DNA from: Pseudobowmanella sp964228145
GTDB lineage: Bacteria; Pseudomonadota; Gammaproteobacteria; Enterobacterales; Alteromonadaceae
Assembly: GCA_964228145.1 (NCBI GenBank)
Contig: CAXQZJ010000098.1
Coordinates: forward strand, 1 to 9,808
DNA: 9,808 nucleotides
Direction: 5' to 3'
How positions within the stretch are numbered: position 1 is the stretch's first letter; every line of letters begins with the position of its first letter. A program made the translations under genes and the position numbers. Below are positions 1 to 5,896 of the stretch, piece after piece. The notes under the pieces are model-generated. The model was not told where the DNA came from, did not search any database, and saw only the letters and a list, made by a program, of their open reading frames with translations.

Positions 1-93
1 ATTGATCTATGGCGTGAACATTACAATCATGTTCGGCCACATAGTTCACTGAATTATTTGCCACCTGTTGAGTATGCAAAACGGGCAGCATAA
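1..93 (+). CDS. IS3-family transposase, C-terminal end (partial, runs off the left edge)
   Basis: The frame is open from base 1 and ends with TAA at 91-93, giving 30 residues. They include WREHYNHVRPHSSLNYLPP and end EYAKRAA. The W-R-x-x-Y-N-x-x-R-P-H-S-S-L-x-Y pattern followed by P-x-E-Y/F is the characteristic C-terminal tail of the rve/DDE integrase-core transposase (OrfB) of IS3-family elements. It lies just after the last catalytic glutamate, which must be outside the window. The protein would cut and join the ends of its own element in the cytoplasm. Only the tail is visible, so intactness, subgroup and the OrfA/OrfB frameshift cannot be judged. Family assignment is confident; whether the element is active is unknown. 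Confidence 0.85.
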   Translation: MDLWREHYNHVRPHSSLNYLPPVEYAKRAA

Positions 94-141
94 TATGAAA
101 AATCTCATCGAGAGATTGGTATTAATCTCGGGGAAAGGTCA
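1..141 (+). mobile_element. Right end of an IS3-family insertion sequence
   Basis: After the transposase stop at 93 there are 48 noncoding bases ending in GGGGAAAGGTCA (130-141). Read from outside, this begins TGACCTTTCCCC, which is the shape of an IS3-family terminal inverted repeat (5'-TG…CA-3'). A small internal hairpin, GAGATT (112-117) with AATCTC (124-129), lies just inside the end. I place the boundary at 141 because the minus-strand reading frame that enters from the right stays open to 142 and hits a stop only inside the element. The left end and target duplication are outside the window, so the exact boundary is inferred. Confidence 0.65.
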
Positions 142-214
142 CTTTGTCGATAACTAAACAATTTCGCTCTCCACTGTCCATCACGAATACAGTTGTTCCG
201 TAACCACCGTTCAT
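142..214 (-). pseudogene. Interrupted N-terminal fragment, possibly a tyrosine-recombinase integrase
   Basis: On the minus strand an ATG at 214-212 is preceded by GGAG with a 6-base spacer. It opens 24 codons beginning MNGGYGTTVFVMDSGER and continuing NCLVIDK. The frame then crosses the putative IS end at 141/142, and six more codons lead to a stop at 122-124 inside the IS. The TTVFVMDSGER…VDK pattern resembles, from memory, the N-terminus of a group of gammaproteobacterial tyrosine recombinases found on islands, but 24 residues are too few to be sure. The likely reading is a gene broken by IS insertion, with the remainder left of the window. It lies downstream of ssb in the same orientation, beyond the ssb terminator. 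The alternative is a spurious short frame. Confidence 0.42.
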
Positions 215-300
215 TGCGCACTCCATTCTTTACATTTTATCAAGGTATACAACAAGCGCGATAATGTTAACTAATTCTTTACATAAAAATTCGAATATAA

Positions 301-331
301 GAAACAAAAAAGCCCTTATAATTAAGGGCTT
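301..331 (-). terminator. Intrinsic terminator of ssb
   Basis: A perfect 9-bp stem, AAGCCCTTA (310-318) with TAAGGGCTT (323-331) and a 4-base loop, lies 37 bases beyond the ssb stop codon. Read on the minus strand, the stem is followed by TTTTTTGTTTC, a good U-tract. It should end the yajR-ssb transcript and insulate the integrase/IS remnant on its left. Confidence 0.88.
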
Positions 332-367
332 AATACCATTTTTTTACAAAAATATCTCAGGTAAATT

Positions 368-922
368 TTAGAACGGAATATCGTCGTCGAAGTCAAAATC
401 AGGTTCTGCCATTGGCGGTGTATTTTGCTGCTGAGGTTGCTGGTTTTGCTGACCATATCCGCCTTGATTCTGGCTCTGATTTTGTGGCGGGCGCTGCTGA
501 TACTGTTGCTGTGGAGCAGATTGACGTTGCTGACCACCGCCCTGGTAGCCACCTTCAGATTGACCACCGCCGCTACGACCACCGAGCATTTGCATAGTAC
601 CGTTGAAGGGATCCAGCACAATTTCAGTGGTGTATTTGTCTTGGCCTTGCTGATCCTGCCACTTACGGGTTTGCAGCTTACCTTCCACGTAAATCTGACT
701 GCCCTTTTTCAAATACTCGCCTGCGATCTCAGCTAACTTGCCGAACATAACCACGCGGTGCCATTCGGTTTTTTCCTGCATCTGGCCTTGCTGATCTTTC
801 CAGCTCTCTGAGGTCGCCAATGTTAAGTTAGCCACGGCTTTTCCGTTGGGAGTAAAACGTACATCGGGATCCTGCCCTAAATTACCCACCAAAATAACTT
901 TATTAATTCCTCGGCTTGCCAT
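368..922 (-). CDS. ssb: Single-stranded DNA-binding protein
   Basis: SSB binds single-stranded DNA as a homotetramer during replication, recombination and repair, and recruits partners through its acidic tail. The 184-residue product starts MASRGINKVILVGNLGQDP and closely follows E. coli SSB (178 residues). An OB fold spans about residues 5-112, with W41, W55 and W89 at the positions of the DNA-stacking tryptophans. A Gly/Gln/Pro-rich disordered linker covers about 115-170, and the conserved tip DFDDDIPF ends the protein. Two adjacent ATGs occur (925 and 922). I prefer 922 because the Shine-Dalgarno AGGAG then sits at 5 rather than 2 bases, and because family members begin MASRG. The gene lies 9 bp downstream of the MFS transporter gene and is probably cotranscribed with it. 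Identification is essentially certain. Confidence 0.97.
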   Translation of the reverse strand: MASRGINKVILVGNLGQDPDVRFTPNGKAVANLTLATSESWKDQQGQMQEKTEWHRVVMFGKLAEIAGEYLKKGSQIYVEGKLQTRKWQDQQGQDKYTTEIVLDPFNGTMQMLGGRSGGGQSEGGYQGGGQQRQSAPQQQYQQRPPQNQSQNQGGYGQQNQQPQQQNTPPMAEPDFDFDDDIPF

Positions 923-925
923 CAT

Positions 926-932
926 GACTCCT
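926..932 (-). promoter_or_regulatory. ssb ribosome-binding site (decides the start)
   Basis: The minus strand reads AGGAG (932-928) then TC, ATG, ATG. The spacer is 2 bases to the first ATG and 5 to the second, so the second ATG (922) is the more likely initiator. The site lies in the 9-bp gap after the transporter stop codon, consistent with coupled expression. Confidence 0.7.
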
Positions 933-934
933 GA

Positions 935-2284
935 TTATTGTTGTTGGCCCGCTATCTGGCGCGCCTTTTGTAAATTAAACTGATCGTCTTCAACCTTAAG
1001 ATAGACAGCATCTTCTTCTATGATCACGGTCACGTCGGCAACCCCGGGTAGCGCCGCGAATCGCTGTGCCAATCCCTGAACATCCTGATGCTGTTGATTG
1101 AGACTAAGTGTATACCTTTTTAGGCGTTTTGATCCATTCAAACCGCTCAGCAGCCACAACCAGCCAAGACACATCAGAATAGCCAGTAAGTAAACCGACT
1201 CGGCACCAAACTGCTCGCCGAACCAACCCGATAAAACACCGCCTAAAAATGCGCCAAAAAACTGGAAACTGGCGAACAATCCCATTGCTGAACCTTTTTT
1301 GCCTGCGGGCGCAATCGTGGATACCAGCGCGGGCAAGTTAGCCTCAATGTAATTAAAGCCAACAAAGAACACCAGCAGAGACACCATTACCCAAGGTAGT
1401 GTCCCTGGCAAAAACCAAAATCCGCCGAAGGCCAACATCAATAGCACGACATTCAACATCAATGGATAACGTAATACCCAGCCTTTCGACAACCGCATGA
1501 CTAACGCAAGCCCGGCAACCGACAAGATGAGCACCGGCAGATAAATTTCCCAGTGCTCCGCAAGCGGCATGCCGGCTGCAACAATCAATGAAGGAATTTG
1601 AGTAAAGATTAGCGTGATAAGCATGTGCAGAACCAGCACACTCAGGTTGAGCCTCATTAGTGAACGCTCACCAACCAAACGTTTGATGTCCGTCGTGAGC
1701 GGTAAGGTGTCACCTTGAGGCGCGACATTCACTGTGGTGGGTATCGCGAAATAAATGAGTGCCATGGCAGCCAATGCGCACACAGCGGTAACCATAAATA
1801 AGCCGTTAAGACCAAACTTAGCAGATAGCACAGGGCCAAGAATGACCGCCAGATAAAAACTAAATCCAATCGAAACGCCGATGATGGCCATCATCTTGGT
1901 ACGCTGATTTTCCCTGCTGACATCACCGGCCAGTGCCATAATTGCACCAGCGATTGCCCCCGCGCCCTGCATGACCCGACCTAACACCAGTTGCCACATG
2001 GTGTCTGCCATTCCAGCCACCAAGGAGCCTGCAGCAAACATCAACAAACCGATCAAAATCACAGGTTTTCGGCCTATCCGGTCCGACAGTACCCCCATAG
2101 GAATTTGCAACACCGCCTGGGTAAGGCCATAGCCACCGATCGCTAAACCGACCATTAACGTAGAATAGCCATCATAGTCCTGTGCCAATATCGCCAGCAC
2201 AGGCATTACCATAAACAATCCCAGCATGCGCAATACGTATACGCTCGCTAACGATACTGCTGTTCTGATTTCTAACTTATTCAA
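935..2284 (-). CDS. yajR: YajR-like major facilitator superfamily transporter with C-terminal YAM domain
   Basis: A 449-residue, 12-helix inner-membrane protein, close in length to E. coli YajR (454). The substrate of YajR is not firmly known; it is regarded as a proton-driven drug/H+ antiporter-type carrier. MFS motif A is complete at residues 64-73 (G-V-L-S-D68-R69-I-G71-R72-K73) between helices 2 and 3. N-terminal RMLGLFMVMPVL, the GYGLTQAVLQIPMG stretch and FVGFNYIEANLPALVS all match YajR. Residues about 388-446 form a soluble tail with LPGVADVTVIIEEDAVYLKV, corresponding to the ferredoxin-like YAM domain that sets YajR apart from other MFS exporters. An in-frame stop immediately precedes the ATG, so 2284 is the farthest upstream start. 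No good Shine-Dalgarno is visible. It is divergent from uvrA and 9 bp upstream of ssb. Family and subfamily are confident; the substrate is not. Confidence 0.9.
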   Translation of the reverse strand: MNKLEIRTAVSLASVYVLRMLGLFMVMPVLAILAQDYDGYSTLMVGLAIGGYGLTQAVLQIPMGVLSDRIGRKPVILIGLLMFAAGSLVAGMADTMWQLVLGRVMQGAGAIAGAIMALAGDVSRENQRTKMMAIIGVSIGFSFYLAVILGPVLSAKFGLNGLFMVTAVCALAAMALIYFAIPTTVNVAPQGDTLPLTTDIKRLVGERSLMRLNLSVLVLHMLITLIFTQIPSLIVAAGMPLAEHWEIYLPVLILSVAGLALVMRLSKGWVLRYPLMLNVVLLMLAFGGFWFLPGTLPWVMVSLLVFFVGFNYIEANLPALVSTIAPAGKKGSAMGLFASFQFFGAFLGGVLSGWFGEQFGAESVYLLAILMCLGWLWLLSGLNGSKRLKRYTLSLNQQHQDVQGLAQRFAALPGVADVTVIIEEDAVYLKVEDDQFNLQKARQIAGQQQ

Positions 2285-2324
2285 GGCAGGCTTTAGTTCG
2301 GTTGAGTTGCTAAAAAAGGAGCGC

Positions 2325-2333
2325 AGTGTAGCA
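2325..2333 (-). promoter_or_regulatory. Candidate extended -10 promoter for yajR-ssb
   Basis: On the minus strand TGC-TACACT forms an extended -10 element (TGn plus four of six -10 bases), 41 bases upstream of the yajR ATG. No convincing -35 hexamer is found at 16-18 bases. The call rests on the extended -10 and on its position in the divergent region, so it is moderate to low. Confidence 0.4.
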
Positions 2334-2393
2334 CAGCCAGCGCAGGCGATGAACCAAGCAAATTAATCGTAATGTGCGATTGTTCAACATAGC

Positions 2394-2407
2394 CACAGTT
2401 CACTGTG
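2394..2407. promoter_or_regulatory. Inverted repeat overlapping the uvrA promoter, possible operator
   Basis: CACAGT-TC-ACTGTG is a perfect 6+6 inverted repeat with a 2-base centre. It covers the -35/spacer region of the probable uvrA extended -10 promoter, a location where a bound repressor would block RNA polymerase. It does not match the E. coli LexA box (CTGT-N8-ACAG) or the CRP site (TGTGA-N6-TCACA). The binding protein, if any, is unknown. Confidence 0.4.
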
Positions 2408-2410
2408 ATG

Positions 2411-2419
2411 TGGCATACT
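2411..2419 (+). promoter_or_regulatory. Candidate extended -10 promoter for uvrA
   Basis: TGG-CATACT matches an extended -10 (TGn plus four of six -10 bases), 35 bases upstream of the uvrA ATG. The expected -35 position (about 2391-2396) is poor (AGCCAC) and is partly covered by the inverted repeat 2394-2407. The uvrA ribosome-binding site is the modest GCAGG at 2446-2450, four bases before ATG 2455. Confidence 0.45.
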
Positions 2420-2454
2420 GAGGGTTTTACTGGGGCAGACGAAAAGCAGGTCAA

Positions 2455-5283
2455 ATGGACAAAATAGAAGTTCGCGGGGCACGTACCCATAATCTGAAAA
2501 ATATCAGCGTCGAGTTACCACGGGACAAGCTGATCGTGATCACCGGCTTGTCGGGATCAGGTAAGTCATCCCTGGCTTTTGATACCCTGTACGCAGAAGG
2601 TCAGCGCCGCTACGTTGAATCACTCTCTGCCTATGCCCGCCAATTTTTATCCATGATGGAAAAGCCGGACGTCGATCACATCGAAGGCCTATCACCTGCG
2701 ATTTCCATCGAACAGAAGTCAACGTCCCACAATCCACGTTCGACGGTCGGGACCATCACTGAAATATATGACTATTTACGCTTACTGTTCGCCCGGGTCG
2801 GTGAACCGCGTTGTCCTGATCATCAAGTGCCCTTAGATGCTCAGACAGTCAGTCAAATGGTCGACCGGGTGCTGGCAATGCCTGCTGAGACCAAACTGAT
2901 GCTATTAGCACCTGTGGTTCAGGATCGTAAAGGCGAGCACATTAAAACCTTGGAATCCTTAGCCGCTCAGGGCTATATTCGCGCCCGTATCGACGGCGAT
3001 ATTTGTGACCTGTCTGATCCTCCCGAATTAGATCTGCACAAAAAGCACACCATTGAGGTGGTGGTCGACCGTTTTAAGGTGCGCGATGACCTGCAATTAC
3101 GCTTGGCCGAATCCTTTGAAACGGCATTAGCATTATCGGGGGGCACCGCCAAAGTCGCGTGGATGGATGAACCCGACCAAGATGAATTGGTGTTCTCGGC
3201 GAATTTTGCTTGTCCCCATTGTGGCTACAGTATGGCTGAACTTGAGCCGCGCTTGTTTTCATTTAACAATCCGGCCGGTGCGTGTCCGACCTGTGACGGC
3301 CTGGGAACCCGACAGTTTTTCGATCCTGTGCGTGTCGTCAGTAATGAAGAACTGAGCTTGTCCGGTGGTGCTATTCGCGGCTGGGATAAACGCAGCTTCT
3401 ATTATTTTCAAATGCTACAGGCGGTCGCTGACCAATACGGCTTTGATCTCACCACACCATTTCATCAACTGGAAAAACAACATCAGGATGTCGTGCTGTT
3501 CGGCACAGGCAATGTTGACGTAAAGTTTCGGTATATAAACGATCGTGGTGATGTGATTGCCCGCTCACATCCGTTTGAAGGTATCATCCCCAACATGCAG
3601 CGCCGCTACAAAGAAACGGAGTCCAATGCAGTACGGGAAGAGTTAGCCAAATACCTGAGTAATCAACCCTGTACTTCGTGTGGTGGCAGCCGATTGCGCA
3701 CTGAAGCGCGTAATGTGTTTATTGGACAAACCAATTTACCGGTTGTTTCAGAGATGTCGATTGGTGACAGTCTGGCATTTTTTGACAGTCTCGAACTGGC
3801 CGGTAAGCGCGCCCAGATAGCCGAGAAGATTCTCAAAGAAATCAATGACCGCCTTAGCTTTTTAGTTAATGTTGGTCTTAATTACCTGACCTTGTCGCGC
3901 AGTGCCGACACCTTGTCCGGTGGCGAAGCGCAGCGTATCCGTCTCGCCAGCCAAATTGGTGCCGGATTGGTCGGGGTCATGTACGTACTCGACGAACCAT
4001 CCATCGGATTACACCAGCGGGACAATGAACGCTTGTTAGGAACGCTGACGCATCTGCGCGATCTTGGCAATACCGTGTTGGTAGTAGAGCACGATGAAGA
4101 CGCCATTCGCGCTGCCGACTACATTCTGGATATCGGACCCGGAGCTGGAGTGCATGGCGGTGAAATCGTTGCACAAGGCTCTTTGCAGGATATCTGCGAC
4201 AACCCCAACTCCCTGACAGGTAAGTTTATCAGCGGCGCAGAGAAAATCGCTGTGCCTGCGCAACGTACGCCAATTCAGGATGACAAATGGATTCGCTTGT
4301 ATGGCGCTTCAGGTAATAACCTGAAGAACGTTGATTTACATATCCCCTTCGGCTTGATGACCTGTATAACCGGGGTATCCGGATCAGGTAAATCTACTTT
4401 GATTAATGACACCTTGTACCGTATCGCTCACCGCGATCTGAACAATGCCACCACCGGTGAGCCAGCCCCCTATACCCGCATCGAAGGGCTGGACATGCTG
4501 GATAAAGTTGTCGATATTGATCAGAGCCCAATCGGTCGTACACCTCGTTCAAACCCTGCGACCTATGCCGGATTGTTCACACCAATTCGCGAACTGTTTT
4601 CCGGCACCCAAGAGGCTCGCTCCCGGGGTTATAAACCCGGACGCTTTAGTTTCAATGTCAAAGGCGGTCGCTGCGAGGCCTGTCAGGGCGATGGCGTGAT
4701 TAAAGTAGAGATGCATTTTCTGCCAGACATTTACGTACCCTGCGATGTGTGTAAGGGCAAACGCTATAACCGCGAAACACTGGAAATTACCTATAAAGGT
4801 AAAAACATCCATCAGGTTTTAGAAATGACGGTCGAAGATGCCCGTCAGTTCTTTGATGCGATTCCCGCCCTTGCCCGTAAATTGCAAACCCTGATGGACG
4901 TGGGTTTGTCCTATATCCGGCTCGGTCAGTCCGCCACTACCCTTTCAGGTGGCGAGGCGCAACGGGTCAAGCTGGCCAGAGAGTTATCTAAACGGGATAC
5001 CGGCCAAACCCTCTATATCCTTGACGAGCCAACGACCGGCTTGCATTTCCAGGATATTCGCCAGTTGCTCCAAGTCCTGCACCGTCTGCGCGACCATGGC
5101 AACACTGTGGTGATCATTGAGCACAATCTGGATGTCATTAAAACCGCTGACTGGTTGGTTGACCTCGGGCCGGAAGGAGGTTCAGGTGGTGGCCAGATTA
5201 TCGCGGAGGGGACGCCAGAAGATCTTGCCGAACAAACCGTATCGCATACTGCGCGGTTCCTTAAACCATTGCTAAAACAATAA
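2455..5283 (+). CDS. uvrA: Excinuclease ABC subunit A
   Basis: UvrA is the damage-sensing ATPase of nucleotide excision repair; as a dimer it scans DNA and loads UvrB. The 942-residue product (E. coli 940) is full length with both ABC modules intact. The first has Walker A GLSGSGKSS at 31-39, zinc-finger cysteines C253, C256, C277 and C280, signature LSGGEAQR at 487-494 and Walker B ending LDEPS at 512-516. The second has Walker A GVSGSGKST at 640-648, zinc-module cysteines C740, C743, C763 and C766, signature LSGGEAQR at 830-837 and Walker B ending LDEPT at 856-860. A further CxxC pair (C406, C409) lies in the insertion domain. It is divergent from yajR-ssb and probably cotranscribed with the thioesterase gene 35 bp downstream. 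No frameshift or missing key residue was seen. No E. coli-type LexA box was found upstream, so SOS control is uncertain. Confidence 0.98.
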   Translation: MDKIEVRGARTHNLKNISVELPRDKLIVITGLSGSGKSSLAFDTLYAEGQRRYVESLSAYARQFLSMMEKPDVDHIEGLSPAISIEQKSTSHNPRSTVGTITEIYDYLRLLFARVGEPRCPDHQVPLDAQTVSQMVDRVLAMPAETKLMLLAPVVQDRKGEHIKTLESLAAQGYIRARIDGDICDLSDPPELDLHKKHTIEVVVDRFKVRDDLQLRLAESFETALALSGGTAKVAWMDEPDQDELVFSANFACPHCGYSMAELEPRLFSFNNPAGACPTCDGLGTRQFFDPVRVVSNEELSLSGGAIRGWDKRSFYYFQMLQAVADQYGFDLTTPFHQLEKQHQDVVLFGTGNVDVKFRYINDRGDVIARSHPFEGIIPNMQRRYKETESNAVREELAKYLSNQPCTSCGGSRLRTEARNVFIGQTNLPVVSEMSIGDSLAFFDSLELAGKRAQIAEKILKEINDRLSFLVNVGLNYLTLSRSADTLSGGEAQRIRLASQIGAGLVGVMYVLDEPSIGLHQRDNERLLGTLTHLRDLGNTVLVVEHDEDAIRAADYILDIGPGAGVHGGEIVAQGSLQDICDNPNSLTGKFISGAEKIAVPAQRTPIQDDKWIRLYGASGNNLKNVDLHIPFGLMTCITGVSGSGKSTLINDTLYRIAHRDLNNATTGEPAPYTRIEGLDMLDKVVDIDQSPIGRTPRSNPATYAGLFTPIRELFSGTQEARSRGYKPGRFSFNVKGGRCEACQGDGVIKVEMHFLPDIYVPCDVCKGKRYNRETLEITYKGKNIHQVLEMTVEDARQFFDAIPALARKLQTLMDVGLSYIRLGQSATTLSGGEAQRVKLARELSKRDTGQTLYILDEPTTGLHFQDIRQLLQVLHRLRDHGNTVVIIEHNLDVIKTADWLVDLGPEGGSGGGQIIAEGTPEDLAEQTVSHTARFLKPLLKQ

Positions 5284-5289
5284 CAGGAA

Positions 5290-5307
5290 GACGGGTTGCG
5301 GCCCGTC
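5290..5307 (+). other. Hairpin between uvrA and the thioesterase gene
   Basis: GACGGG (5290-5295) pairs perfectly with CCCGTC (5302-5307) around a 6-base loop. No T-run follows, so it is not a convincing intrinsic terminator. An AGGA sits directly before the stem (5285-5288), and 11 bases separate the stem from the next ATG at 5319. Folding could bring the AGGA close to that start, or could tune processing of the two-gene message. Both roles are speculative. Confidence 0.45.
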
Positions 5308-5318
5308 ACATTGAATTT

Positions 5319-5711
5319 ATGCTATCCGAAACTTTTAAAGTAAGATTTTGCGAGACTGATGCGTTGCAACACGTGAGTAACACCGCATTGCCACAATGGT
5401 TTGAAGCCGCCCGCGAACCCATTTTCAGAATTTTTCAGCCCGACATGGCGATTGAAAACTGGCCACTGATAATGGCAAGCATGAAAATTGATTTTAAGGC
5501 CCAGATGTATTTTGGGCATCCTGTAGAAATTAAAACCGGTATCAGCCGCATCGGCAACAGTTCATTCGATGTCCTTCAGCAGGTTTGGCAACATGAAAAA
5601 TGCTGTGCGCAGGGCGTCACCAGTCTGGTCCATTTTGATTTTAATCAACAAAGATCCGTTGCAATTTCGGCTGTTCAGCGACGTGAGCTGGAAGCATTGC
5701 TGGTCGACTAG
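5319..5711 (+). CDS. Hotdog-fold acyl-CoA thioesterase (4HBT/YbgC-like)
   Basis: A 130-residue cytoplasmic protein of the 4-hydroxybenzoyl-CoA thioesterase-like superfamily, which hydrolyses acyl-CoA thioesters; the substrate cannot be told from sequence. The N-terminal RFCETDALQHVSNTALPQWF matches the usual R-x-x-E-T-D-A-x-G-H-x-N-N-T motif, with D14 as the likely catalytic aspartate and H18 conserved. The normally conserved Gly before His is Gln17, and the first Asn of the N-N pair is Ser20. The later segments KAQMYFGHPVEIKTGISRIGNSS and VTSLVHFDF fit the hotdog beta strands and helix. Length is typical. The ATG lacks a close Shine-Dalgarno; the start is chosen because family members begin just before the S/R-F-x-E-T-D segment. 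It follows uvrA by 35 bp and is closed by the terminator at 5724-5765, so it probably shares the uvrA message. Activity is likely but the motif changes leave some doubt. Confidence 0.85.
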   Translation: MLSETFKVRFCETDALQHVSNTALPQWFEAAREPIFRIFQPDMAIENWPLIMASMKIDFKAQMYFGHPVEIKTGISRIGNSSFDVLQQVWQHEKCCAQGVTSLVHFDFNQQRSVAISAVQRRELEALLVD

Positions 5712-5723
5712 GGTTACCATCAG

Positions 5724-5765
5724 CGGGCACGGTATAGGCCAACCCAAAAAGTGTCCGTTTTTTTT
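5724..5765 (+). terminator. Intrinsic terminator of the uvrA-thioesterase unit
   Basis: CGGGCAC (5724-5730) pairs with GTGTCCG (5751-5757), seven pairs with one G-U, around a 20-base loop, followed by eight T residues (5758-5765). It begins 13 bases after the thioesterase stop. The loop is long but the stem and T-tract are clear. Confidence 0.8.
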
Positions 5766-5799
5766 ACATATCTATATCCACACCCGGCACGGATAAATT

Positions 5800-5812
5800 T
5801 AAGATATTGATT
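5800..5812 (-). promoter_or_regulatory. Putative IHF binding site
   Basis: The minus strand reads AATCAATATCTTA, a perfect match to the IHF consensus WATCAA-N4-TTR, in an A/T-rich tract. It centres about 52 bases upstream of the transcription start predicted from the sigma-54 element at 5831-5847. That is where IHF usually bends DNA to bring an upstream activator to sigma-54 polymerase. The match is direct; binding is inferred, and chance matches in A/T-rich DNA are possible. Confidence 0.55.
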
Positions 5813-5830
5813 TAAATGCAAATTTTAACA

Positions 5831-5847
5831 TTGGCATTGTTATTGCT
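5831..5847 (+). promoter_or_regulatory. Sigma-54 (RpoN) promoter of the PEP-CTERM gene
   Basis: TTGGCATT-GTTA-TTGCT matches the sigma-54 consensus YTGGCACG-N4-TTGCW at 11 of 13 defined positions. The invariant GG (5833-5834) and GC (5845-5846) have the required 12-base offset. Transcription would start near 5858, leaving a leader of about 39 bases that carries AAGGAAG (5884-5890), six bases before the ATG at 5897. No good sigma-70 pair with proper spacing was found between 5766 and 5896. A sigma-54 promoter needs an enhancer-binding activator; in other PEP-CTERM bacteria this is PrsR. Confidence 0.72.
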
Positions 5848-5896
5848 TAATGGCATTTAATACACCGTTTGTAGTTGACGTTTAAGGAAGTATACG

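Noticed and set aside
425..736. Plus-strand open frames (103 and 61 codons) antisense to ssb
   Set aside because: They mirror the Gln-rich linker and OB-fold codons of ssb; the Leu-rich translation is what reverse-complemented CAG/CAA codons give. No ribosome-binding site.
938..1000. Possible internal sigma-70 promoter for ssb in the 3' end of yajR (TTGAAG, 15 bases, TACAAA on the minus strand)
   Set aside because: The 15-base spacing is too short and the hexamers are only partial matches, so it is not supported as a feature.
2360..2376. Sigma-54-like GG/GC pair upstream of yajR on the minus strand (TTGGTTCATCGCCTGC)
   Set aside because: The GG-GC spacing is right but CA of TGGCA, the first T of TTGC and the trailing W do not match; a chance resemblance is more likely.
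2403..2418. CTGT-N8-ATAC as a possible LexA box upstream of uvrA
   Set aside because: Only the left half fits; the right half lacks the CAG of ACAG. No other pair of CTG and CAG has the required spacing in 2285-2454.
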